NCBI GenBank assembly: GCA_023425025.1
Contig: JAFADG010000035.1
Coordinates: 62,001-126,000, forward strand
Direction: 5' to 3'
DNA from: Bacillota bacterium
GTDB lineage: Bacteria > Bacillota > Clostridia > Christensenellales > Aristaeellaceae
Length of the DNA: 64,000 bases
Positions 22,801-31,388 of the stretch are shown here, piece after piece; within the stretch, counting starts at the first letter, position 1, and every line of letters starts with the position of its first letter. The translations under genes and the position numbers were made by a program. The notes beneath the pieces were generated by a model. The model made no database searches and was not told the origin of the DNA. It was given only the letters and a program-made list of their open reading frames with translations.

Positions 22801-25170
22801 TCAAGGGAAGAGCTGCTGGGCGTAGGCGACGGAGGCCATGGCGTCTTTGCCGTAGAAATCGGCGTCCATTTGACTGGCGTATTCGGGGGTGAGTACAGCG
22901 CCGCCTACCATGACGAGGGTTCCCGGCTTTTTTTCGCGAAGGGCGCGGATGGTTTTTTCCATGCTGGGCACGGTAGTGGTCATCAAGGCGGACAGTCCTA
23001 CCAGGCGCACATCCTCCCGGATGGCGGTTTCCACCACCATGTCCACAGGAACGTCACGCCCCAGGTCGATGACTGTAAATCCATAGTTTTCGAGCAGTAC
23101 CTTGACGATGTTCTTGCCGATGTCGTGTATGTCGCCTTCCACGGTGGCCAGGATCACCTTCCCGCGGCTCTTGGCGGTTTGTCCGGTGGCGGCGAGCCTG
23201 GCATTCAGCCTGTCGAAGGCGGCCTTGGCTGCCTCAGCGCTCATGAGCAGTTGGGGCAAAAACAGCCTGCCCGATTCAAAGCCGGCGCCCACTTCGGAAA
23301 GAGCCGGGATCAGCTCGTTTTCAATCAGGGAAAGGGGCTCCCTGCCTTGATCCAGAAGCGTTTGCGCCGCCTTGCCCGCCTGGGCGGAAAGGCCCTTGAG
23401 CACCGATTCATGCAAACCCGGCTCGCCTTTTGAAGCGGCGGGGGCGGAAGGCGCTTCCGCACCGCCAAATGTGGAAATGTAGCCCGCAAACTGGTCGTCC
23501 CGGCCAGAAAGAGCAGCACCGGCCCAGAAAGCCTCCATCATGGGCGCGGAGTGGGGATTCATGATGGCCGCGTCCAGTCCTGCGGCCAGGGCCATGGCAA
23601 AGAAGGCCGCGTTCAGCTTTTCCCGCCTGGGCAGGCCGAAGGATACGTTGGATACGCCAAGGATGGTTTTGAGCCGCAGTTCCTCCCTGGCCCGGCGGAT
23701 GGTTTCCAAGGTCGTAAGAGCGGCCTTCCTGTCGGTGCTGACGGTCATGGTCAGCCCGTCCAATAATATGTCTTTCTTCTGGATGCCGTGCCTTTCGGCC
23801 TCGGCAACGATCTTTCGCGCAATATCCAACCGCCCCTCCGCCGTTTCGGGAATACCCGATTCATCCAGGGGCAATGCCACTACCACACCGCCGTACTTTT
23901 TCACCAGCGGGAAGACAGCCGCCATGGAGGATGCTTTTCCGGTAACGGAGTTAATGAGCGCCTTGCCGTTGTATGCGCGCAGGGAACGTTCCAGGGCGGC
24001 AACGTCCGCCGTGTCGATCTGCAGGGGCAGGTCGGTGATGGCCTGCAGGCTTTCCACCGCTTTTGTCAGAACGGCCGGCTCATCAATACCGGGCAGGCCT
24101 ACGTTCACATCCAGCACATGGGCGCCGTTTTCCTGCTGGGACGCGGCTTCCTGCTGGAGATAAGCCATATCCCCCTCCTTGAGCGCCTGCTTCAAGCGGG
24201 GCTTGCCGGTGGGGTTGATGCGCTCGCCGATGAGGATGGGCGCATCGCCGAAAAGGACGGATTTGCCGTAGGAGCTGATAATGGTGTGGTGCTTTTTTGT
24301 GATGGGCAGAAGCCATGTATCTTTGAATCGCCCGATCATGGCCCGCATATGGTCGGGGGTGGTGCCGCAGCAGCCGCCCAGCAGCCACGGGCCCAGCGAA
24401 ACCAGCTCTTCCATTTCTTCCACAAAGTGATCTGGATCCAGCTTGAAGCAGGTATGCCCGTTTTCCAGGTGCGGAAGGCCCGCATTGGGGCAAAGCTGCA
24501 CCGGCAGGGAGGTATACTGCATCATTTTTTGCAATATCGGCAGCATTTGCTTGGGGCCAAGGCCGCAGTTAAGGCCCAGGGCGGTGACGCCAAGGCCCTC
24601 CAGCATGGCCACCATGCCGGGAATGTCTCCTCCTGTCAGTAGCTTTTCATTTTCGTTGACCATCATGGTGACAACGATGGGCAGGTTCGTACGCTCCTTG
24701 CAGGCCAGCACCGCCGCCTTGATCTCGTAGCTGTCGGAGACGGTTTCGATAAAGATAACATCGGCCCCGGCTTTAGCCCCTGTTTGCGCCACGTCCCCAA
24801 AGAGCGTGACGGCCGTTTCAAAAGGCAGATCGCCAAAGGGCTCAAGGATCTTGCCTGTGGGGCCCAGGTCCAGGGCCACAAGCCCATGACCGATGTTCTT
24901 TACGGCTTCCCTGGCGATCAAAACGCCAGCCTCCGTCACCTTTTTCGCGTCATCGCCGTAATGCAGCGCATCGACGCCAAAGGTGTTGGTGGTGATGATG
25001 TCGCACCCTGCCTGCAAATAAGCTTCATGCACTTTGCGCACCTTGTCCGGATGCAAAAGGTTCCACGATCCCGGCAGCTGGCCGCCGGTCAAACCCATGC
25101 TGTGCAGCAATGTGCCCATGCCGCCATCCACAAAGAGCAGGCGTTTTCCAAGGAGACTTGCAAAATCCAT
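22801..25170 (-). CDS. metH: Cobalamin-dependent methionine synthase lacking the activation domain
   Basis: The 789-residue protein carries the homocysteine S-methyltransferase domain (residues 1 to about 290), with zinc cysteines in GLNCG and LLGGCCGTTPDH. Next is the pterin-binding domain (about 315-570, GERINPTGKPRLKQAL and DVNVGLPG). The B12 cap and binding domains follow (about 580-789), with the cobalt-ligand motif EGDIHDIGKNIV. It methylates homocysteine from methyltetrahydrofolate. The C-terminal S-adenosylmethionine activation domain is absent and is encoded by the gene just upstream. The ATG at 25170 is 6 nt from GGGAGGA; an ATG at 25176 is too close. Confidence 0.95.
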   Translation of the reverse strand: MDFASLLGKRLLFVDGGMGTLLHSMGLTGGQLPGSWNLLHPDKVRKVHEAYLQAGCDIITTNTFGVDALHYGDDAKKVTEAGVLIAREAVKNIGHGLVALDLGPTGKILEPFGDLPFETAVTLFGDVAQTGAKAGADVIFIETVSDSYEIKAAVLACKERTNLPIVVTMMVNENEKLLTGGDIPGMVAMLEGLGVTALGLNCGLGPKQMLPILQKMMQYTSLPVQLCPNAGLPHLENGHTCFKLDPDHFVEEMEELVSLGPWLLGGCCGTTPDHMRAMIGRFKDTWLLPITKKHHTIISSYGKSVLFGDAPILIGERINPTGKPRLKQALKEGDMAYLQQEAASQQENGAHVLDVNVGLPGIDEPAVLTKAVESLQAITDLPLQIDTADVAALERSLRAYNGKALINSVTGKASSMAAVFPLVKKYGGVVVALPLDESGIPETAEGRLDIARKIVAEAERHGIQKKDILLDGLTMTVSTDRKAALTTLETIRRAREELRLKTILGVSNVSFGLPRREKLNAAFFAMALAAGLDAAIMNPHSAPMMEAFWAGAALSGRDDQFAGYISTFGGAEAPSAPAASKGEPGLHESVLKGLSAQAGKAAQTLLDQGREPLSLIENELIPALSEVGAGFESGRLFLPQLLMSAEAAKAAFDRLNARLAATGQTAKSRGKVILATVEGDIHDIGKNIVKVLLENYGFTVIDLGRDVPVDMVVETAIREDVRLVGLSALMTTTVPSMEKTIRALREKKPGTLVMVGGAVLTPEYASQMDADFYGKDAMASVAYAQQLFP

Positions 25171-25172
25171 CT

Positions 25173-25814
25173 TCATTCCTCCCGAAAGGGGCAAGCCGTA
25201 TGAGAGCATCTTTGACATACCTGATAGCAGGCGGATTGCTTTTTGGACGACAGGCCGATGATGGCAGTTACCGACTTGACGGGGGTCAGCATAAAATCCG
25301 CCGTCAGCCCAAGGCCGATGCGCTTGCCGGCCTCCAGCAGCGTAAGAAAGTCAGCCTGGCAGGAAAGGGGCAGATCACCGTAGCCGGGACTGAACCTGGG
25401 CGTCAGGTACAGGTTTTCCGCCTCAGCTTCCCCCGCCAAGTCATGCCCCACGGCATTTAGGTAAGCCTCCAGCTTGGCAGCGGCACAGGCCTGCAATACC
25501 ACAGCCTTGCTCATGCGGGCAATGGAAGCCCGCGCAATGAGCTGATCCGCCTGAACCCCTAAGGTGGCTGCCAACATAACCGCTTCCCTACAGCCTGCCA
25601 AATGGCCGGCCAAATTGCGGCTTTCCACCTGAAAGCTTTCGATGGTGACCTTGTTTTCTGTGATGGAAAGGGGCAAGCGGCGTAGCACATGCCGCGGACT
25701 TACAGCAGCAAGCTCCGCCAGCGCAGCCTCGACAAGTGCCGCGGTAGGTTCATCCAAAGGCTTGCCACGGTAGCCCAAATACTTGGCGATGGTTCTGCGG
25801 CTGATTTCCTCCAT
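25173..25814 (-). CDS. Stand-alone methionine synthase activation domain
   Basis: The 213-residue protein matches the C-terminal S-adenosylmethionine-binding activation domain of MetH, including RFSPGYGDLPLSCQ, where the RxSPGYG motif binds SAM. The ending contains four cysteines in ACYQVCQRCSHTACPF, which is common in split activation proteins. It would reductively remethylate oxidised cob(II)alamin on the MetH beside it. Its TGA overlaps the region of the metH start, and the gene is 3 nt from metF, so the four methionine genes are one operon. Confidence 0.88.
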   Translation of the reverse strand: MEEISRRTIAKYLGYRGKPLDEPTAALVEAALAELAAVSPRHVLRRLPLSITENKVTIESFQVESRNLAGHLAGCREAVMLAATLGVQADQLIARASIARMSKAVVLQACAAAKLEAYLNAVGHDLAGEAEAENLYLTPRFSPGYGDLPLSCQADFLTLLEAGKRIGLGLTADFMLTPVKSVTAIIGLSSKKQSACYQVCQRCSHTACPFREE

Positions 25815-25817
25815 AGG

Positions 25818-26684
25818 CTATTCTCCCAGAATATCCGATAAGTTCTGAAAAATGGCGGCGGCGATTTGGGGGCGGTTCATGGTATAGATGTGGATATTGC
25901 TGACGCCGTTGGCGATGAGGTCGATGATCTGCTCTGTCGCAAAGGCAATGCCCGCCTGGCGCATGGCTTTTGTGTTTTGAGAAAACCGGTCCACAATGGC
26001 GGCAAAGCGGGGCGGCAGCGACGCGCCGGACAGGGAGCAGATGCGCTTGATCTGGGCGGCGTTCACCACCGGCATGATCCCCGCGGCCACAGGCGCGGAA
26101 ATGCCCTTTTGCAGCGCGCGGTACAGGAAATTGTAAAGGATGTTGTTGTCAAAAAACAGCTGCGTCGTCAAAAACTCCGCGCCGGCATCCACCTTGCGGC
26201 GAAGGTGGTCTAGGTCTTTGTCCTTGGAGGGCGACTCCGGGTGGCCTTCCGGATAGCAGGCCGCGCCGATGGCAAAGCCGCCGAAGGATCTGATTTCGGC
26301 TACCAGGTCAGAGGCATACTGATACTGCCTCGGCCCCGGAAAGACCATGCCCTCGGGAATATCGCCCCGCAGGGCGAGTATGTTCTCAATGCCCTGGGCC
26401 CTTAATTCGTTCAGCCTGTCCTGTATCTGGTCCGCGGTGGAGGAGGCGCAGGTCAAATGATACAGCGGCGTACAGCCCGCCGCCTTCACAGCCTGGGCGA
26501 TTTCCAGCGTATGGGCCGCGGTGTTGCCCGCCGCGCCGTAGGTCACGCTGACAAAGGCCGGGGAAAGCGCGGCAATTTCTTTTGCCACGCCTACCGCCTG
26601 CGAAAGGCCCGAAAACTCCTTGGGCGGAAAGATCTCGCAGGAGATATGCACCCTGCCGTCACGCAGCAAGGAAGGAATGCGCAT
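25818..26684 (-). CDS. metF: 5,10-methylenetetrahydrofolate reductase
   Basis: The 288-residue TIM-barrel flavoprotein reduces methylenetetrahydrofolate to methyltetrahydrofolate for MetH. Characteristic segments are CEIFPPKE near the N terminus, SVTYGAAGNT, LALRGDIPEG, the FAIGAACYPEGHPESP loop and TTQLFFDN. The length is normal. It lies between metA (3 nt upstream) and the activation domain gene (3 nt downstream). Confidence 0.95.
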   Translation of the reverse strand: MRIPSLLRDGRVHISCEIFPPKEFSGLSQAVGVAKEIAALSPAFVSVTYGAAGNTAAHTLEIAQAVKAAGCTPLYHLTCASSTADQIQDRLNELRAQGIENILALRGDIPEGMVFPGPRQYQYASDLVAEIRSFGGFAIGAACYPEGHPESPSKDKDLDHLRRKVDAGAEFLTTQLFFDNNILYNFLYRALQKGISAPVAAGIMPVVNAAQIKRICSLSGASLPPRFAAIVDRFSQNTKAMRQAGIAFATEQIIDLIANGVSNIHIYTMNRPQIAAAIFQNLSDILGE

Positions 26685-26687
26685 TTG

Positions 26688-27620
26688 TTACCGCCCCCTT
26701 TTCAGTGCCGGGCCGCTCAGTTCATACGGCGTCTCCTGATAGACGAAATAGTTCAGCCAGTTCATAAACAAAAGGTTGGCATGGCTGCGCCAGCGGACGA
26801 TGGGGGACTGATGGGGGTCATCCTCCGGGAAATAGTGCCTGGGCACCTTGATTTCAAGGCCCTTGTTCACATCGCGGAAGTATTCGTTGGCCAGGGTGTT
26901 GGCGTTGTATTCGCTGTGGCCTGTGGCAAACACCCGCCGCCCGTCGCGGCTTGTAATCAGCCCCATGCCGGATTCCTCCGAGACGGCCAGGATTTCCAGA
27001 TCCTTGCAGGCCAGTACTTCCTCTTCGACCAAACCCGTATGGCGGCTGACGGGAATGCAGAAAACATCGTCAAAGCCCCGTACCAGCTTGGAGTCCTTCT
27101 TCAGCACACGGTGGGGAAAGACGCCGAACATCTTTTCCTCCAGCGGCCGCTTATGAATGCCGTAATGGTAGTGCAGCCCGGCCTGGGCGGCCCAGCAGAT
27201 GAAAAGCGTGCTGAAGGCCCGCTCATCGGCCCAGGCCATGATGCTTTGCAGCTCGTCCCAGTAATGGACATCCTCAAAATCCAGCTTTTCCACCGGCGCG
27301 CCGGTGATGATGACACCGTCAAAAAACTCGTCCTTCACATCGTTAAAGGTGCGGTAAAAGGCGGAAAGGTGCTGAAAATCAACATTTTTGGAATTGTAGC
27401 TTTCCGTATGCAAAAGCGTGATCTCCACCTGCAGGGAGGTATTGCCGATCAGGCGCAAAAGCTGCGTCTCCGTATCCTCCTTGGTGGGCATCAAATTCAG
27501 AATCGCAATGCGGAGCGGCCGTATGTCCTGGGCGGCGGACCGCTTGTCCGTCATCACGAAAATATTCTCTTCCGTAAGGATTCTGGTGGCCGGGAGCGCG
27601 TCTGGAATTTTGACTGGCAT
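26688..27620 (-). CDS. metA: Homoserine O-acyltransferase (MetA family)
   Basis: The 310-residue protein is a MetA-family homoserine O-acetyl- or O-succinyltransferase. It begins MPVKIPDALPATRILTEENI. It has the catalytic cysteine in FICWAAQAGLHYHYG and the catalytic histidine in FATGHSEYNA. In Clostridia, MetA proteins often use acetyl-CoA, so the acyl donor should not be assumed from the name. AGGAGG lies 8 nt upstream of the ATG, inside a small AAGGAC...GTCCTT hairpin loop. The gene heads the methionine operon. Confidence 0.93.
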   Translation of the reverse strand: MPVKIPDALPATRILTEENIFVMTDKRSAAQDIRPLRIAILNLMPTKEDTETQLLRLIGNTSLQVEITLLHTESYNSKNVDFQHLSAFYRTFNDVKDEFFDGVIITGAPVEKLDFEDVHYWDELQSIMAWADERAFSTLFICWAAQAGLHYHYGIHKRPLEEKMFGVFPHRVLKKDSKLVRGFDDVFCIPVSRHTGLVEEEVLACKDLEILAVSEESGMGLITSRDGRRVFATGHSEYNANTLANEYFRDVNKGLEIKVPRHYFPEDDPHQSPIVRWRSHANLLFMNWLNYFVYQETPYELSGPALKRGR

Positions 27621-27655
27621 GAGAAGGACCTCCTTGTCCTTGGCCCGGATTTTTC

Positions 27656-27684
27656 AAAAAAGCCATCCCTGAAAATGGGATGGC
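27656..27684 (-). terminator. metA: Leader terminator between the met promoter and metA
   Basis: On the minus strand GCCATCCC and GGGATGGC form an 8-bp stem followed by six T residues. It lies downstream of a consensus promoter and about 36 nt before the metA ATG. A mutually exclusive small hairpin, GCCGAAAGGC (27683-27692), shares its 5' arm. The leader is short for a known SAM riboswitch. Confidence 0.7.
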
Positions 27685-27700
27685 CTTTCGGCATGGCTGG

Positions 27701-27729
27701 ATTGTATCATTTCCTAGTAAAGTTGTCAA
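27701..27729 (-). promoter_or_regulatory. metA: Consensus promoter of the methionine operon
   Basis: TTGACA (27724-27729) and TACAAT (27701-27706) are separated by 17 bp on the minus strand. The start of transcription falls near 27694, giving a leader of about 74 nt. Confidence 0.85.
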
Positions 27730-27786
27730 CAATCTATCTTTCACCGAGAAATACTTGCCGATACCGTGCATTGCTTCCATTTGTCA

Positions 27787-27815
27787 TTGACGCAACACTT
27801 GCAACAGGATACAAT
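27787..27815 (+). promoter_or_regulatory. Promoter of the acyltransferase-like gene
   Basis: TTGACG (27787-27792) and TACAAT (27810-27815) are spaced by 17 bp on the plus strand. The leader to the ATG at 27969 is about 147 nt and contains a GCCGGCTCGCCGGC hairpin. Confidence 0.7.
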
Positions 27816-27968
27816 AGCCTTGTGCGGCAAAGAGGCCGGCTCGCCGGCTTTACGTTTGGATTTGCCCGGGCGCTATAAGTGCTTGGGGCGTCGTTTTTCG
27901 TTTATTTTGCAATCATCTTTGCACTGCCGCCCAACACCGTGAAATTACAAACGGGGAGGAAGGATCGC

Positions 27969-28886
27969 ATGTTCGGATTCCGGGCGGAAGGACGCAGGTT
28001 CAAGCATAAGGATCCCATCATCCAGGCAACGCCCTATTTCATGCCCCAGCGCTGCGATGCCCAGGTGTTTTTGCAGCAGGAGCTGGATTACGAAACCCTG
28101 GCCAGGTATATTGCCGACCAGTCTGCCAAGGGAAACAAGATCACGTTCATGCAGCTGATCATCGCCGCCTACGTGCGCGGCGTATCCCAATACCCCGAGA
28201 TCAACCGGTTTGTCATGAACAAGCAGCTGTATTCCCGCAAGGAAATGTCCGTATCCTTCGCCGTTTTGCGGGATACGCAGGATGAATCCATTGAGGAAAC
28301 GACGGTCAAGCTGTTTTTTGATCCCACGGATACCATTTATGATGTGGCCCAGCGCATCAACGAGGCGGTTACGGCCAACCGGCCCATGGAGGAAAGCAAT
28401 TTCACCTTGAGGTTTGCCAGGTTTATGCTTTCCATTCCGATGCTGCCCAATGCCGTGATGGGGCTTGTAAAGCTTTTGGACCGCTATGGGCTGTTGCCCA
28501 AGGTGCTGATCGACGCCAGCCCCTTTCATGCGGGCCTGTGGATTACCAACATGGCCTCCATCGGCATGCATTCGGTATACCATCATATTTACAACTTCGG
28601 CAACAGCAGCCTGTTTTTCAGCATGGGCACCGTGGAACGGAAGGTGGCCATGACCCCTGATGGAAAAGTGGTCCGCAGGCGCGTGCTGCCCATAGGCGTG
28701 ACCGCGGACGAGCGCGTATGCGCCGGCGCCATGTATGCCCGGTTTTTTGCCGCCGCAATCCATCTGCTCAACCACCCGGAGGAGCTGGAGACGCCGCCGG
28801 CCGCCGTGCGCTACGATCCCAGGTGCGAGTACCATGTGCCCAAGCCCGGAAAGCCCTCCTCCAAGGAAGAGGAAGTCAGCGCGTAA
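27969..28886 (+). CDS. CAT/2-oxoacid dehydrogenase acyltransferase-like protein, stand-alone
   Basis: The 305-residue protein resembles the catalytic domain of dihydrolipoyl acyltransferases and chloramphenicol acetyltransferase. It has TFMQLIIAAYVRGVSQYPEINR near the middle of the first half, and DERVCAGAMYARFF where E2 enzymes have HxxxDG. The catalytic histidine and aspartate of HxxxDG are not in place and there is no lipoyl domain, so acyl transfer by the usual mechanism is doubtful. GGGGAGGA precedes the ATG. No dehydrogenase genes are nearby. Confidence 0.7.
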   Translation: MFGFRAEGRRFKHKDPIIQATPYFMPQRCDAQVFLQQELDYETLARYIADQSAKGNKITFMQLIIAAYVRGVSQYPEINRFVMNKQLYSRKEMSVSFAVLRDTQDESIEETTVKLFFDPTDTIYDVAQRINEAVTANRPMEESNFTLRFARFMLSIPMLPNAVMGLVKLLDRYGLLPKVLIDASPFHAGLWITNMASIGMHSVYHHIYNFGNSSLFFSMGTVERKVAMTPDGKVVRRRVLPIGVTADERVCAGAMYARFFAAAIHLLNHPEELETPPAAVRYDPRCEYHVPKPGKPSSKEEEVSA

Positions 28887-28898
28887 TTGACTGTACAC

Positions 28899-28934
28899 AA
28901 AAGGCTGTCCCGCAATGCAGGGCAGCCTTTTTCT
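28899..28934 (+). terminator. Terminator between convergent genes
   Basis: AAAAGGCTGTCCC and GGGCAGCCTTTTT form a stem with one bulged T and a plus-strand T run. It ends the acyltransferase-like gene and can also serve the opposing XRE gene. Confidence 0.8.
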
Positions 28935-29632
28935 TATGATTCTTCGCTTTTATGCTTTGTGCGCATGCTTCCGATGATGGGGATCAGCAGGAAGACCATC
29001 CAGCCGGGATGCCAGAGGTTGAGGTAGAATCCCAGTACCAGGTACAAAAGCGCCAGCGCCACCGGGTTGCCCAGGATATAGGGCAGCTTTTTTTCCTTTT
29101 CCGGCATATAGAAGATGGGGATGGTCATAAACACCAGCCAGCCGGGGTGCCATTGATGGAAGATGAAGCCCAGCACCAGGTACAGCGTGGTGATGAACAG
29201 AGGATACGGCACCTGGTGCAAAAAGGTTTCGGTGAGCTTCTTCCCTTTGTCGGTGTCGTAGAAGCTTCCCTCCGGCAGAGGATCGCTTTCCTCCTGCTTG
29301 ACGGCCGCGGGCACTTCCTCCTCCGGCATGCCCTTCACCTCATAGTAGCTGCCGTCCAGGGTGGGTACTTCGGCCGTAAAGACCGCGTCGGGCTGGTAGG
29401 GGGGCGTGTAGGCGGCAGGCTCCGGCGGGAGGTCGGAGTGAACCAGGTCATCCAGTGACATCTTGTACAAGGCTGCCAGTGCGATGAGGTTGTCGGTATC
29501 GGGGGAGGATTCCGCGCGCTCCCATTTGGAGACCGCCTGCCTGCTGATGCCCAGCCGCATGGCCAGTTCTTCCTGGGAAAGGTTGCTTTGCTTGCGAAGC
29601 TGGACAAGGCGATTGGCGATTTCCACGTTCAT
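28934..29632 (-). CDS. XRE-type regulator with duplicated C-terminal membrane segments
   Basis: The 232-residue protein has an N-terminal HTH_3 domain (SQEELAMRLGISRQAVSKWE, residues 19-38), a proline- and acid-rich linker, and a C-terminal half with two related hydrophobic units. The units are LYLVLGFIFHQWHPGWLVF and LYLVLGFYLNLWHPGWMVF, each followed by an IPI segment. This suggests an internal duplication that anchors the DNA-binding domain in the membrane. The sensed signal is unknown. A terminator lies at the convergent end. Confidence 0.82.
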   Translation of the reverse strand: MNVEIANRLVQLRKQSNLSQEELAMRLGISRQAVSKWERAESSPDTDNLIALAALYKMSLDDLVHSDLPPEPAAYTPPYQPDAVFTAEVPTLDGSYYEVKGMPEEEVPAAVKQEESDPLPEGSFYDTDKGKKLTETFLHQVPYPLFITTLYLVLGFIFHQWHPGWLVFMTIPIFYMPEKEKKLPYILGNPVALALLYLVLGFYLNLWHPGWMVFLLIPIIGSMRTKHKSEES

Positions 29633-29753
29633 GTTTTTGCATCCTTTCTTGTTGGTACGGCCACAGTATAGCGGTTTTCATGCCGGTTGCGCCACCTACT
29701 TTGCTTTTCAATGCCGCAACTTTTGGTTGCAATTTGATTATAATTCAATGAAA

Positions 29754-30095
29754 TCAAGGGTTTTGGGCCGGTGCAGGCGCATTTTGCGAAAAATCGCCCG
29801 GATTCCAGAGGCAGCGCTTCATATCCACCAGACCGCCGGCAGTGAAGGGGACGCCCTCCGCTTCAAGCAGGCTTCGCTGCGTAAAAAAGCCAGGGGCGCA
29901 TCGGCCCGCGCTGTTTACCACCCGGTGACAGGGAATGCCAAGGCCTTCCGGAGCATGGGCCATGGCCCGGCCGGCAAGACGCCCGCCCCGGGGGATGCCG
30001 GCATAGAACGCCAGTTGGCCATAAGTAGCTACCTTGCCCGTAGGGATCATGGATGCTACTTGATAGATGCGCTGATACAGCTCTTTCTCCGCCAT
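29754..30095 (-). CDS. Single-domain DNA alkyltransferase (MGMT family)
   Basis: The 113-residue protein consists only of the C-terminal domain of O6-methylguanine-DNA methyltransferase. It has the helix-turn-helix VATYGQLAFYAG, the arginine finger region and the active-site motif GIPCHRVVNSAG with the acceptor cysteine intact. Alkyltransferase-like proteins of this size usually have tryptophan at that position, so this one may be a true, minimal alkyl acceptor. It stands alone between apbE and the XRE gene. Confidence 0.85.
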   Translation of the reverse strand: MAEKELYQRIYQVASMIPTGKVATYGQLAFYAGIPRGGRLAGRAMAHAPEGLGIPCHRVVNSAGRCAPGFFTQRSLLEAEGVPFTAGGLVDMKRCLWNPGDFSQNAPAPAQNP

Positions 30096-30188
30096 ACATT
30101 ACCCTTTGCTTGATATTTTGCCTACAGTGAAATGATACAGCATTTTCCCTTTTTGTAAAGCTGACAAGTGGTATAACATACAAAAAGA

Positions 30189-31268
30189 CTACTGAGCTGT
30201 CGCGCCTTTGGTCTGGGCGTAAGCGTTCAGCCCGTCGGTCATATATCGCGTTCCGTCCAGCAGCACCCAGATGGCTTCCACCCCGGGCAGGGAATCAATC
30301 AGCACCCGGCCCTCTTCATAGGGCATCATAAACAGCGTGGTGGAAAGGAAGTCCGCCAGCTCGGAGCTTTCCGTCACAATCGTGACCGAAGCCATATAGC
30401 GGGCGGGGAACAATGTTTTCGGATCGATCAGATGGTGATAGCGCTCGCCATCCACCTCATAATACCGCTCGTTGATGCCGCTGGTCACTACGCTGATATC
30501 CTTCATAAAAAGCGTTTCCACAGGCGGCGCGTCGGAAAAGGCGGTGGAAAAGGGGTCCTGTATGCCGATGCCCCAGGCCTTGCGCCCATCCAGGGGCTGA
30601 AAGCCCGCGCGTACGTTTCCGCCGGCATTGATAATGAAGGAAGTCATGGGCGAGGAGGAGAGCAGCAGCTGGGCGGCCGATTCGGCGGCGTATCCCTTGG
30701 CGATAGCGCCCACATCCAAAGACAGGCCGGGGTCTTTGAAATAGATCGTGGAATTGATTTCATCCAAAACAACATCGTCTATATTGGTATGCGTAGCGGC
30801 AGCCTCAAGATCAGCCGTACTGGGGACGGAGGCATTCTCCGGGTTGCTTTCGGCAATATCCCTATAATCGTGCCAGATATTCAGTACGCTGCCCATGGCA
30901 ACGTTAAAGGTGGCCGGGTATTTTTTTTGCATGTCGCGGCAGTAGACGAGGACCTCCATCAATTCCTTGGGCACCTGCACCGGCGCCTTGGCCGCATCTT
31001 GATTTACGGTATACAGGTTGACGATTCCGTCATAGGCATTGTATTTGTCAAAAACCCTGTGCAGGTAAGTAAACCTGTCCTGCACCAGTTGAAACGCCGC
31101 GTCAAAGGTCTGCTGATCCTTGGCATAGCCGATCAGCGTCACGACGGTATCAAACGTATCAAAAAAATGATTGGAAAAGCGCTTCTCCGCCGTTGCTTTG
31201 GTACCGGGCAGAAGCATTATTACAGGAACCAGCAGCGCGGCCAGCAGCGACCGCAGAATTTTTTTCAT
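30189..31268 (-). CDS. apbE: FAD:protein FMN transferase
   Basis: The 359-residue protein has an N-terminal signal peptide (LLAALLVPVIMLLPGTKA), so it acts outside the membrane. The ApbE core shows FDTFDTVVTLIGY near the start, LDVGAIAKGYAAE in the FAD-binding region, INAGGNVRA, and YHHLIDPKTLFPA with metal ligands. It attaches FMN by a phosphoester to threonine of target proteins. The gene just upstream on the same strand encodes a secreted protein with a possible acceptor motif. A terminator separates the two genes. Confidence 0.92.
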   Translation of the reverse strand: MKKILRSLLAALLVPVIMLLPGTKATAEKRFSNHFFDTFDTVVTLIGYAKDQQTFDAAFQLVQDRFTYLHRVFDKYNAYDGIVNLYTVNQDAAKAPVQVPKELMEVLVYCRDMQKKYPATFNVAMGSVLNIWHDYRDIAESNPENASVPSTADLEAAATHTNIDDVVLDEINSTIYFKDPGLSLDVGAIAKGYAAESAAQLLLSSSPMTSFIINAGGNVRAGFQPLDGRKAWGIGIQDPFSTAFSDAPPVETLFMKDISVVTSGINERYYEVDGERYHHLIDPKTLFPARYMASVTIVTESSELADFLSTTLFMMPYEEGRVLIDSLPGVEAIWVLLDGTRYMTDGLNAYAQTKGATAQ

Positions 31269-31310
31269 GGCTGCCTCCTTGGCAAAAAAATATCGAATAA
31301 CAGTATAACA

Positions 31311-31346
31311 TAAAAATTGCCGCCTGCGTGAAAGACGCAGACAGCA
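31311..31346 (-). terminator. Terminator between the secreted protein gene and apbE
   Basis: On the minus strand TGCTGTCTGCGT and ACGCAGGCGGCA form a stem with two mismatches, followed by TTTTTA. It ends the upstream transcript before apbE. Confidence 0.75.
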
Positions 31347-31388
31347 AATGATGGTTTTTGTTCAAGCAAAAGCGGTTCCAACAGCAGA

